Shown here piece after piece: positions 1 through 6,231 of a DNA stretch of 8,755 bases. The stretch spans positions 1-8,755 of the forward strand of contig NZ_SVCB01000078.1 of assembly GCF_015058545.1 (NCBI RefSeq), read 5' to 3'. The notes beneath the pieces are model-generated. The model made no database searches. It was given only the letters and a program-made list of their open reading frames with translations, and was not told the origin of the DNA. The first letter of the stretch is position 1. Each line of letters begins with the position of its first letter. A program made the position numbers and the translations under genes. This stretch comes from Veillonella sp. Its GTDB lineage: Bacteria > Bacillota > Negativicutes > Veillonellales > Veillonellaceae.

Positions 1-542
1 AATATGCGTACTCCATGAAGCTCAATTATTGGGTACTTCACTATATTTGGATCTTCCTCTTAGGCGCCGTGGTAGCGGAACGGTATGAAGAAACCTGTGA
101 ATTATTGTGGCGCTATAAAGGGCTTTTGACAATCACCTTTGCTTTTTCGGTGGCCCTCATGATAGGCAGTTATTTTTACGTCCTCAATGAGCGGCATTAT
201 ACCTTGTTGGAAGCGATTTACACGGTTCATCAATTGAGCCCTATGGGGATGCTCTATACCGGTGCCGCTACGCTGTTCTTCTTGTTCTTTTTCATTGCTA
301 CACCGATGAGTAGTGCCGCGAAGGCTATTTGGGAGCAAATCGGCGAAACGTCGTACGGAATTTACTTGATTCATCCGTTTATGCTCATTATTTTGTCGGC
401 CGGCATGTTTGTGGCCAAACTGCAGTATACGGCCATCGTGGTTATCGGTCTCTATATTTGCACGGTGTGCCTGTCCTATTTGGGGACGCTTGTTTTGAAA
501 AAACTGCCAAAACCGGTGCGCCGCATTCTTCTGGGCCGCTAA
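1..542 (+). CDS. Acyltransferase family 3 membrane protein, C-terminal part (5' end outside window)
   Basis: The reading frame is already open at position 3 and continues through an internal ATG at 15, so the gene begins upstream of the window; about 179 codons are visible. The product is very hydrophobic, with about five membrane segments. It carries the motif GETSYGIYLIHPF (342-380), typical of the last part of acyltransferase-3 (OafA/YrhL-like) proteins, and ends in a short basic tail (KKLPKPVRRILLGR). Family members transfer acetyl or other acyl groups to sugars of cell-surface polysaccharides or peptidoglycan at the cytoplasmic membrane. The N-terminal half, where the family's conserved histidine usually lies, is not visible, so substrate and activity cannot be judged. 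The stop is TAA at 540-542. No convincing terminator follows; a weak ATAGG/CCTAT hairpin at 584-599 lacks a T-tract. Confidence 0.8.
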   Translation, partial: YAYSMKLNYWVLHYIWIFLLGAVVAERYEETCELLWRYKGLLTITFAFSVALMIGSYFYVLNERHYTLLEAIYTVHQLSPMGMLYTGAATLFFLFFFIATPMSSAAKAIWEQIGETSYGIYLIHPFMLIILSAGMFVAKLQYTAIVVIGLYICTVCLSYLGTLVLKKLPKPVRRILLGR

Positions 543-674
543 GAAATCTTTTTGACAGCGCACGCTACGTTTGCTGGGCTGAAATAGGACTTGGCCTATG
601 TCGAAACTTTTGCCCCTGCCAAAATTGAATAGTTAATAAAATTATTTACCTTGTGGGCAAGTGTCCGTCGACTG

Positions 675-683
675 TGCTATAAT
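675..683 (+). promoter_or_regulatory. Extended -10 promoter for the aminotransferase gene
   Basis: TGC followed by TATAAT (678-683) is a perfect extended -10 element. No good -35 hexamer sits 16-18 bp upstream (GGGCAA at 655-660), which is tolerable with an extended -10. Transcription would start near 690 and give a leader of about 75 nt. The leader has only a small GGAA/TTCC hairpin (722-735). Nothing in 543-674 looks like a gene. Confidence 0.6.
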
Positions 684-766
684 CGTTACATAAACAATAT
701 TTGATTTTTGTTGGAGAACTTGGAATGTAATTTCCGGTTGCCACATATGATATGCGAGGTGTTCTT

Positions 767-1621
767 ATGAAAGAGTTAACCTATTTTAACGGAGAATTTG
801 TAGAACCTGGTGCCAAATGCGTCAGCCTTGACGATCGCGGCTATTGCTTCGGCGACGGCGTGTATGAAGTAACGCGCGTTTTTGACGGCCGTTGCTTTGC
901 TTTTTCATACCATCAGGACAGACTCTATCGCTCCATGCGCTTCATGGATATTCCGGTAAAAATGCGTCCGGAAGATTTGCAGGAATTGCATGAAATTATG
1001 ATTGAACAGAGCGGTATCACCGACGGCTATATTTATCTGCAGATTACCCGTGGTGTGGAACCGCGTCATCATGCATATGATCGCTCCAAATTGGAACCGA
1101 CTATGTACATGTATATTCGCCCGATCAAAGAAGATTTGAGCAAATTGGGTGAAGGGGTAAAAGCCATCAGCTTGCCTGACGAACGTTGGCTCAATGTGGA
1201 TATTAAAACATTGAACCTCATTCCGAATATTTTGGCTCAGACTAAGGCTGAAAAGAAATTCGCTTATTCCGCCGTTTTATTCCGCGACGATATCTGCACG
1301 GAAGGGGCTACATCTAACGTATTTGCTGTTAAAGACGGCATTTGCTATACCCATCCGGCCAATAACTTGATTTTAAAAGGTATTACGCGTCAGCTCGTAG
1401 TAACTCGCGTAGCGCCGACAGCAGGCGTTTCCGTTATTGAAAAAGAATTTGACCGTGAATTTGTTGAAAATGCGGATGAACTCTTCTTTACCGATACAAT
1501 CGGCGGCATTATTCCGATTACGACCTATGACCGCAAACCGGTTGGCAATGGTGAAGTAGGCCCTGTAGCCGCCAAATTGCGTGCCGGTTATGAAAAATTA
1601 TTGGCAGAAGGGTTGGCTTAA
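767..1621 (+). CDS. dat: D-amino-acid aminotransferase (EC 2.6.1.21)
   Basis: This fold-type IV PLP enzyme of 284 residues closely follows the Bacillus D-amino-acid aminotransferase layout. It interconverts D-alanine and 2-oxoglutarate with pyruvate and D-glutamate, supplying D-amino acids for peptidoglycan in the cytoplasm. Visible residues, each offset by +2 from Bacillus numbering: Tyr33 in GDGVYEV; Arg100 and His102 in EPRHHAY (the substrate carboxylate trap); Lys147 in DIKTLNL (Schiff base with PLP); and Glu179 in TEGATSN (contact with the PLP ring nitrogen). The R/H trap favours a D-amino-acid enzyme over the related branched-chain aminotransferase or aminodeoxychorismate lyase. The ATG at 767 is chosen because GAGGTG (756-761) sits 5 nt upstream; an in-frame ATG at 752 has no ribosome site. 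The next gene starts 7 nt after the stop, so the two are probably co-transcribed. Confidence 0.9.
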   Translation: MKELTYFNGEFVEPGAKCVSLDDRGYCFGDGVYEVTRVFDGRCFAFSYHQDRLYRSMRFMDIPVKMRPEDLQELHEIMIEQSGITDGYIYLQITRGVEPRHHAYDRSKLEPTMYMYIRPIKEDLSKLGEGVKAISLPDERWLNVDIKTLNLIPNILAQTKAEKKFAYSAVLFRDDICTEGATSNVFAVKDGICYTHPANNLILKGITRQLVVTRVAPTAGVSVIEKEFDREFVENADELFFTDTIGGIIPITTYDRKPVGNGEVGPVAAKLRAGYEKLLAEGLA

Positions 1622-1628
1622 ATAATTT

Positions 1629-2141
1629 ATGAATACCCGAATCATTACGGGGACGGGATTATTGCTGGCGCTGGCTTTGCTTAGTCAAAGTCTGCGCCTT
1701 ATTATTCCCCTCCCGAACATGGTAAGTATGTTTTTAATCGGCTCTTTAGTGGGCCTTTGTATGTTGGTGGCTACTATGCGTTACGGTGTGGTAAGCGGCC
1801 TCATTATTGCTTGGGCGACGCCTGTCATTGCCTTTATGCAGGCTATGTTGCCGTTCGCACCTTTTGTGCCCCTTGTGGCCGTAGGTAATACCGTATTTGT
1901 TGTGCTCGGTTATTTGCTCCGGAATCAGTCGGTTTGGCTACAGGCTGCCGTTTGCAGCGTGGCGAAATGCGCCGTTTTATATTGCAGTTTTGCCTTATTG
2001 TTTGTAAGTTTTGCCGTGCCTTATCCGGTGGCTAAAGCGGTGTTATTTATGATGAGTTGGCCACAGATTGTGACGGGCACATTGGCTGTAGTAGGGGCCA
2101 GGTACCTTTTGAATCACAGCTCGCTGGGAGCTAATAAATAA
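1629..2141 (+). CDS. Six-helix membrane protein, possible ECF transporter S component
   Basis: The 170-residue product is almost entirely hydrophobic, with about six membrane segments (roughly residues 5-26, 30-50, 52-74, 79-97, 102-130 and 137-161) and no large soluble domain. Size, helix count and the short loop PLPNM after helix 1 resemble substrate-binding S components of energy-coupling factor vitamin transporters. No EcfA or EcfT genes are nearby, so it would have to share an energising module encoded elsewhere. The substrate is not evident. Coupling to a PLP-dependent aminotransferase 7 nt upstream makes a B6-type vitamin or an amino-acid-related compound conceivable, but that is inference. 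The ATG at 1629 has no close Shine-Dalgarno (GAAGGG lies about 16 nt upstream), so translation may be coupled to the upstream gene. An AGCTC/GAGCT hairpin (2118-2132) near the 3' end lacks a T-tract. Confidence 0.55.
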   Translation: MNTRIITGTGLLLALALLSQSLRLIIPLPNMVSMFLIGSLVGLCMLVATMRYGVVSGLIIAWATPVIAFMQAMLPFAPFVPLVAVGNTVFVVLGYLLRNQSVWLQAAVCSVAKCAVLYCSFALLFVSFAVPYPVAKAVLFMMSWPQIVTGTLAVVGARYLLNHSSLGANK

Positions 2142-2143
2142 TC

Positions 2144-2212
2144 CTATAAACGGTTATATAAGAACTCTATAGGTAGCTATACAAAAGCCCTATAAGTAGT
2201 CTATGAGTCTTC
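2144..2212 (+). repeat. Three tandem 23-bp units with TATAR dyads, upstream of the met promoter
   Basis: Units start with CTATA at 2144, 2167 and 2190, exactly 23 bp apart, and the last ends 2 bp before the -35 hexamer. Unit 1 contains the perfect dyad TATAA-ACGG-TTATA (2145-2158). Unit 2 contains TATAG-GTAG-CTATA (2168-2181). Unit 3 keeps CTATAAGTAG, but its right half is degenerate (TCTAT). Two 5-4-5 dyads at a fixed spacing of about two helical turns look like tandem protein-binding sites, possibly for an activator given their position. The regulator is unknown. Confidence 0.6.
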
Positions 2213-2214
2213 TA

Positions 2215-2243
2215 TTGACAGTCATTCGCTACAGTGTTATGAT
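2215..2243 (+). promoter_or_regulatory. Sigma-70/A-type promoter of the met operon
   Basis: A consensus -35 TTGACA (2215-2220), a 17-bp spacer and a -10 TATGAT (2238-2243), one base from TATAAT, make this the strongest promoter in the window. Transcription should begin near 2250, just upstream of the SAM riboswitch, so the whole aptamer is in the leader. Confidence 0.85.
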
Positions 2244-2267
2244 TTTATCACGCAAAAAATACATAGG

Positions 2268-2366
2268 TTCATCAAGAGTTGACTGAGGGACTGGCCCTAT
2301 GAAGTCGCGGCAACCATCCACAAGGAACGGTGCCAATTCCAACGAAGCTAGGCTTCGACAGATGAA
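2268..2366 (+). ncRNA. SAM-I (S-box) riboswitch aptamer
   Basis: The signature core AGGGACTGGCCCTATGAAG followed by CGGCAACC is the conserved kink-turn and P3 region of the class I S-adenosylmethionine riboswitch. P1 is closed by TTCATC (2268-2273) with GATGAA (2361-2366), and a CGAAGC/GCTTCG hairpin (2343-2357) forms P4. SAM binding stabilises P1. Without SAM the 3' strand of P1 (ATGAAGA, 2362-2368) can pair with TCTTCAT (2378-2384) to form an antiterminator, which shares bases with the terminator that follows. High SAM should therefore stop transcription before metN. The mechanism is established for the family; the pairings are read from this sequence. Confidence 0.96.
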
Positions 2367-2374
2367 GAAACTGT

Positions 2375-2403
2375 AACTCTTCATGTGTGTGAAGAGTTTT
2401 TTT
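2375..2403 (+). terminator. Riboswitch-controlled intrinsic terminator
   Basis: AACTCTTCA (2375-2383) pairs with TGAAGAGTT (2390-2398) around the loop TGTGTG, followed by a run of seven T (2397-2403). It is mutually exclusive with the antiterminator helix 2362-2368/2378-2384, so it is the expression platform of the SAM riboswitch. Confidence 0.92.
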
Positions 2404-2455
2404 ATTGTATTAAATATATTTCAAATAGAGAGTTAGAGAAAAGGAGAGCGATCAC

Positions 2456-3502
2456 ATGATTGAACTTACGCATATTAGCAAAGTTTATGACGGTCCGAAT
2501 CGCGTAGAAGCGCTAAAAGACATTAGCCTATCCGTTAAAGAAGGCGAAATCTTCGGGGTTATCGGTCAAAGTGGGGCCGGTAAATCAACTTTGATTCGTT
2601 GTATTAATATGCTGGAACGACCTACGTCCGGTTCTGTTGTAGTAGACGGTGTAGATCTTACGAAATTGAATGAAAAGGACCTCAGGGAACAGCGGAAAAA
2701 CATCGGCATGATTTTCCAGCACTTCAATTTATTATCGTCCCGTACGGTTTACGATAATGTAGCCTTCCCGTTGGAATTACAAGGCATGAGTAAAGCGGAA
2801 ATCAAGGAACGCATTTTGCCGATTCTTGATATCGTTAAATTGGGCGACCGTTTGAACAACTATCCGTCTCAGTTATCGGGCGGCCAGAAACAGCGTGTCG
2901 GTATTGCCCGTGCGTTGGCCAGCAATCCGAAAGTATTACTTTGTGACGAAGCAACGTCTGCTTTGGATCCGCAAACAACCAAATCCATTTTGGAATTGTT
3001 GAAAGATATTAATGAAAAATTAAAATTAACTATCGTCCTCATTACGCATGAAATGCAGGTTATCAAAGAGATTTGCGACCGCGTTGCCGTTATCGAAGGC
3101 GGGGTTATTTTAGAAGAAGGCCGTGTAGTTGATGTATTTACAGGCCCTAAAGAAAAAACGACGAAGGAATTCGTGGGGGCTATTATCAGTCATAAATTAC
3201 CGGAAGAAGCATGGCGCCATCTCAATGTACAGCCAAACTGGAATGAAGGTTTACATCCGATTATTCGTTTGAACTTCACCGGTGATGTTGTGGATGAGCC
3301 GATTGTAGCGGGCATGATTCGCCGCTTCGGCCTCGATGTAAGTATTCTCTTCGGCGGCGTCGATTACATTCAAGACACGAGTTTCGGTCATTTGATTGTA
3401 GTGTTAGACGGTAACAGAGAGAATGAAGAGCAGGCGATTCAGTACTTGAATGAATTGCCTATTGGAAGCGAGGTGATCGGCTATGTCGCAACAAATCATT
3501 AA
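2456..3502 (+). CDS. metN: Methionine ABC transporter ATP-binding protein
   Basis: This is the ATPase of the MetNIQ importer for L- and often D-methionine, on the cytoplasmic face of the membrane as a dimer with MetI. The nucleotide-binding domain fills roughly residues 1-240: Walker A GQSGAGKST (37-45, Lys43), signature LSGGQ (140-144), Walker B VLLCDE (160-165, Glu165 catalytic) and switch His198 in ITHEM. Residues about 265-345 form the C-terminal NIL domain, where methionine binding is known to inhibit transport in homologues (transinhibition). The 348-residue length is normal for full-length MetN. AGGAG lies just upstream of the ATG. The gene is first behind the SAM riboswitch and overlaps metI by 20 bp, indicating tight coupling. 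That neighbourhood makes methionine the likely substrate rather than another small amino acid. Confidence 0.96.
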   Translation: MIELTHISKVYDGPNRVEALKDISLSVKEGEIFGVIGQSGAGKSTLIRCINMLERPTSGSVVVDGVDLTKLNEKDLREQRKNIGMIFQHFNLLSSRTVYDNVAFPLELQGMSKAEIKERILPILDIVKLGDRLNNYPSQLSGGQKQRVGIARALASNPKVLLCDEATSALDPQTTKSILELLKDINEKLKLTIVLITHEMQVIKEICDRVAVIEGGVILEEGRVVDVFTGPKEKTTKEFVGAIISHKLPEEAWRHLNVQPNWNEGLHPIIRLNFTGDVVDEPIVAGMIRRFGLDVSILFGGVDYIQDTSFGHLIVVLDGNRENEEQAIQYLNELPIGSEVIGYVATNH

Positions 3503-4136
3503 TTTGTTGATTCAAGGTTTAGGCGAAACCTTGCAAATGACAGTTATCTCTACTATCGTATCCATGATCGTAGGGATTCCGCTCGGTGTTATTTTGGTAA
3601 TCACCGGCAAAGGCCATATTTTAGAAAATAAATCAATTAATGCTACCTTAGGGGCGGTAGTCAATGCCCTCCGTTCCATTCCGTTCATCATTTTGATGGT
3701 AGCGATTATTCCGCTCACGCGTATTATTGCGGGTACTTCTATCGGTACCACAGCGGCTTGTGTTCCGCTTACAATTGCGGCTATTCCGTTCTTGGCCCGT
3801 TTGGTAGAAACGTCAATTCGCGAAATCAACAGCGGTGTCATTGAAGCGGCTCAGGCGATGGGGGCATCGCCAATGCAGATTATCCGCAAGGTATTATTGC
3901 CGGAAGCATTGCCTACAATTATTGACAACATTACTGTTTTAGTAGTTAACTTAATCAGCTATTCCGCTATGGCCGGTGCTATTGGGGGCGGCGGTCTCGG
4001 GGATATCGCTATCCGTTACGGTTACCAGCGATTCCAGGGTGACGTAATGTTGGCGACTATCGTAATCTTGATTGTATTAGTTCAATTGATTCAGTCTTGC
4101 GGTGATTTCTTATCCCGCAAAGTGAATAAACGCTAA
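3483..4136 (+). CDS. metI: Methionine ABC transporter permease
   Basis: This 217-residue permease has about five membrane helices and forms the dimeric channel of MetNIQ. The ABC permease EAA loop begins at Glu121 (EAAQAMGA) and runs to about residue 144; it docks onto the ATPase. A glycine-rich segment (AGAIGGGGLGD) follows, as is usual in MetI. The ATG lies inside the end of metN, 20 bp before its stop, with AGGTG (3471-3475) upstream, so translation is probably coupled. Length and motif order match the family. Downstream, 73 bp separate it from metQ without a clear terminator. Confidence 0.95.
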   Translation: MSQQIINLLIQGLGETLQMTVISTIVSMIVGIPLGVILVITGKGHILENKSINATLGAVVNALRSIPFIILMVAIIPLTRIIAGTSIGTTAACVPLTIAAIPFLARLVETSIREINSGVIEAAQAMGASPMQIIRKVLLPEALPTIIDNITVLVVNLISYSAMAGAIGGGGLGDIAIRYGYQRFQGDVMLATIVILIVLVQLIQSCGDFLSRKVNKR

Positions 4137-4209
4137 TAGTTACCGTAGCTTAGCACATGGTTATTTTTTGAAAAAGAGAGTAAAGAGAGACAACGATTGG
4201 GGGAAACAC

Positions 4210-5025
4210 ATGAAAAAACTAGCATTCTTATTAGCAGCTATCGCAACGTTCGCCTTAGTATTGGTTGGTTGCGGCAATGACAGCAAAGACGGCGCCGCAG
4301 CCGGCAATCAGGAAATTTCCGTCGGGGTAACAGCCGGTCCACACGCTCAGGTTATGGATTTTGTAGCCAAAGAAGCGGAGAAACAAGGTCTTAAAGTTAA
4401 AGTCGTAGAGTTTAATGATTACATTCAACCGGACATTGCCCTCGAGCAAAAGGAATTGAGTGCTAACTCCTACCAGCATCAGCCATTCCTCGACAACATG
4501 GTGCAGGAACGCGGGTTGAAATTAGTGTCTATCGGCAAAACTATTCTTTTGCCAATGGGTCTTTACTCTAACCAATATAAAGATTTGGCCACTGTACCGA
4601 ACGGTGCCAGCGTAGCCATTCCAAATGATCCGACTAATGGCGGCCGTGCGTTATTGCTATTACAGCAAGCAGGGCTCATTCAGTTGAAAGATGGCGGTTC
4701 GCCGAAATCTACCGTAGCGGACATTACCGCCAATCCTAAGAACTTACAAATTAAAGAATTGGAAGCCGCTCAGATTGCCCGTTCGCTTAACGATGTAGAT
4801 ATTGCTTTAGTTAATACCAACTACGCGCTTAATGCAGGTTTAAATCCTTTGAAAGATGCCGTTGTAGTTGAAAGCAAAGAGTCGCCGTACGCTAACGTAT
4901 TTGTTGTGCGTCAAGGTGATGAAAACAACGAAACGATTAAGAAATTATTGGCTGTTTACCAGTCTGATGCAACTAAAAAATTCGTAGAAGATACCTTCAA
5001 AGGTTCCATAATTCCGGCATTCTAG
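4210..5025 (+). CDS. metQ: Methionine-binding lipoprotein (NlpA family)
   Basis: This substrate-binding protein captures methionine outside the cytoplasmic membrane and delivers it to MetNI. A lipoprotein signal peptide of 20 residues (MKKLAFLLAA...) ends in the lipobox LVGC with Cys21 as the lipid-modified residue, followed by a short polar linker. The mature part follows the NlpA/MetQ pattern: ISVGVTAGPHAQVMD, a DYIQPDIAL segment, and ALVNTNYALNAGL toward the C terminus. The 271-residue length is typical. The ATG at 4210 is chosen because GGGGGA (4199-4204) lies 5 nt upstream and the signal peptide starts there. A TTG 42 nt earlier would add a charged stretch before the signal sequence. The gene is last in the met operon and ends just before a terminator. 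Confidence 0.95.
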   Translation: MKKLAFLLAAIATFALVLVGCGNDSKDGAAAGNQEISVGVTAGPHAQVMDFVAKEAEKQGLKVKVVEFNDYIQPDIALEQKELSANSYQHQPFLDNMVQERGLKLVSIGKTILLPMGLYSNQYKDLATVPNGASVAIPNDPTNGGRALLLLQQAGLIQLKDGGSPKSTVADITANPKNLQIKELEAAQIARSLNDVDIALVNTNYALNAGLNPLKDAVVVESKESPYANVFVVRQGDENNETIKKLLAVYQSDATKKFVEDTFKGSIIPAF

Positions 5026-5033
5026 TCGGGCTG

Positions 5034-5076
5034 AAAAAGACTTTTTCACTTTTTTGTGTGAAAGTCTTTTTCTTTT
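5034..5076 (+). terminator. Intrinsic terminator of the met operon
   Basis: AAAAAGACTTT (5034-5044) pairs with AAAGTCTTTTT (5061-5071), extended by CAC/GTG after a two-base bulge, with a T-rich tail to 5076. The A-rich left arm could also act on the opposite strand. Confidence 0.85.
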
Positions 5077-5116
5077 GCTTAAATATGTATATAATAAAAT
5101 TATCTAATTAAGCAAA
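5074..5116 (+). repeat. Perfect 9-bp inverted repeat bracketing the yerC-like promoter
   Basis: TTTGCTTAA (5074-5082) and TTAAGCAAA (5108-5116) are exact reverse complements 25 bp apart. They enclose the only good -10 hexamer, and the right arm abuts the ribosome site GGGAGG (5117-5122). With a start near 5102 the left arm would not be transcribed, which favours a DNA operator over an mRNA hairpin. Autoregulation by the adjacent TrpR-family gene is an inference. Confidence 0.55.
5090..5095 (+). promoter_or_regulatory. Probable -10 element for the yerC-like operon
   Basis: TATAAT at 5090-5095 is a perfect -10 hexamer in an AT-rich stretch behind the met terminator. The -35 at 17-bp spacing (5067-5072, TTTTTC) is poor and overlaps the terminator's T-tract, so the promoter may be weak or regulated. 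Confidence 0.5.
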
Positions 5117-5128
5117 GGGAGGATTCTT

Positions 5129-5419
5129 ATGAGCGTCAATGAAAAACTACGTAATCCTTTAAATAATCAATTGTTTGAAGCCATCTTAGCTTTGAAAACA
5201 ATCGACGAATGTTATGAGTTTTTTGAAGATATTTGCACGGTCAATGAATTGAAAGCGCTGGCACAGCGTTTGCAGGTTGCGCGTATGCTGGAAGCGGGCG
5301 AAAGCTATGACAATATTGTGGAAACTACCGGTGCCAGTACGGCCACAATCAGTCGGGTAAAACGTTGCTTAGTTTATGGAGCCGATGGGTACAAAACTAT
5401 TTTGGCACGTTTGAAATGA
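5129..5419 (+). CDS. YerC/YecD-type TrpR-family DNA-binding protein
   Basis: The 96-residue, mostly helical protein fits the YerC/YecD branch of the Trp repressor superfamily. Residues 14-56 form the dimerising helices (FFEDICTVNELKALAQRL is characteristic). Residues about 58-80 form the helix-turn-helix: SYDNIVETTGAS, then the recognition helix TATISRVKRCL. The branch is common in Bacillota and usually has no assigned ligand; there is no reason here to assume tryptophan. GGGAGG (5117-5122) lies 6 nt before the ATG. It is first in an operon with an exporter and a dehydrogenase: its TGA overlaps the ribosome site of the next gene, whose ATG follows 7 nt later. The inverted repeat over its promoter is a plausible autoregulatory operator. 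The family assignment is firm; the regulatory role is inferred. Confidence 0.9.
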   Translation: MSVNEKLRNPLNNQLFEAILALKTIDECYEFFEDICTVNELKALAQRLQVARMLEAGESYDNIVETTGASTATISRVKRCLVYGADGYKTILARLK

Positions 5420-5426
5420 GGCATAT

Positions 5427-6212
5427 ATGGATGTAAGTTTTATTGATCCGGCTCTTTTGATGCCGTTAATGTTGTTTTTTGCCGGCGCTTTGGCCGGTTT
5501 TGTGGACTCCATCGTAGGCGGTGGCGGCTTGATTTCAGTGCCCGCCATGCTCCTCACTAATTTACCGCCCAGTGTGGCACTGGGGAGTAATAAATTATCC
5601 AGCGTATTCGGCGCTCTTACGGCAGCCATTGCCTATGCTCGTTCCGGCAAAGTGGAATGGCCTTTGGTAAAACGCCTGATGCCGATTACCTTTGTAGGCT
5701 CCCTTCTCGGGACTTGGCTGGTTATCAGCATTCCGCCATTATATTTAAAACCGATTATTATTGTGCTACTCGTCAGTGTTTTGATTTTTGTACTTTTCAA
5801 AAAAGACTGGGGCACTGTGACCACGTATGCGGGTGCATCGAAGCAAAAGTTGATTTTACTGGCCCTCGGTGCTTTAGCCATCGGGTTCTATGATGGCTTT
5901 GTCGGTCCCGGTACAGGCACGTTTTTAATCTTCATGTTTATTTATGCCGGTTTTAACTTTTTATATTCGTCAGGCAATGCCAAGTTTTTGAACTTTACCA
6001 GTAATCTGGCGTCCCTGATTCTCTTTATAAGTTTGGGCCATGTAGACTATGTGCTGGGCTTATCCGCGGCAGCAGGTCAGATTATAGGGGCCACGCTGGG
6101 CGCTCGTTTGGCCATAAAAAAAGGTGTGGGCTTGGTGCGTTTTGTATTTATTGCCACCACCGTAAGTATGCTTTGTAAATTAACGTATGATTATATCGTT
6201 GCGCAATGGTGA
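5427..6212 (+). CDS. TSUP (TauE/SafE) family membrane transporter, probable anion exporter
   Basis: The 261-residue protein has about eight membrane segments and the internal duplication of the TSUP/DUF81 family: FVDSIVGGGG with Asp27 in the first half (residues 25-34) and FYDGFVGPGTG with Asp156 in the second (154-164). Characterised members export sulfite, sulfoacetate or other small organic anions; some have other substrates, so the cargo is not fixed by sequence. GAGG (5418-5421) overlaps the upstream stop codon, indicating translational coupling to the TrpR-family gene, and the dehydrogenase follows 19 nt later. Placement directly after metNIQ makes a sulfur-related anion tempting, but no sulfur enzyme lies in the same operon. 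Confidence 0.85.
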   Translation: MDVSFIDPALLMPLMLFFAGALAGFVDSIVGGGGLISVPAMLLTNLPPSVALGSNKLSSVFGALTAAIAYARSGKVEWPLVKRLMPITFVGSLLGTWLVISIPPLYLKPIIIVLLVSVLIFVLFKKDWGTVTTYAGASKQKLILLALGALAIGFYDGFVGPGTGTFLIFMFIYAGFNFLYSSGNAKFLNFTSNLASLILFISLGHVDYVLGLSAAAGQIIGATLGARLAIKKGVGLVRFVFIATTVSMLCKLTYDYIVAQW

Positions 6213-6231
6213 TAAAGGAAGGTGAGATACT

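Noticed and set aside
552..557. TTGACA as a -35 element
   Set aside because: No acceptable -10 hexamer lies 16-18 bp downstream (GGGCTG region).
102..563. A 153-codon minus-strand frame opposite the acyltransferase
   Set aside because: The product is charged and lacks any recognisable motif, while the + strand encodes a convincing membrane protein with the family motif.
4132..4154. GCTAA/TTAGC hairpin between metI and metQ as a terminator
   Set aside because: A 5-bp AT-rich stem with a 13-nt loop and no adjacent T-tract; metQ belongs to the same operon.
4168..4209. TTG start for metQ 14 codons upstream
   Set aside because: It would place a charged segment before the lipoprotein signal peptide; the ATG at 4210 has GGGGGA 5 nt upstream and begins a textbook signal.
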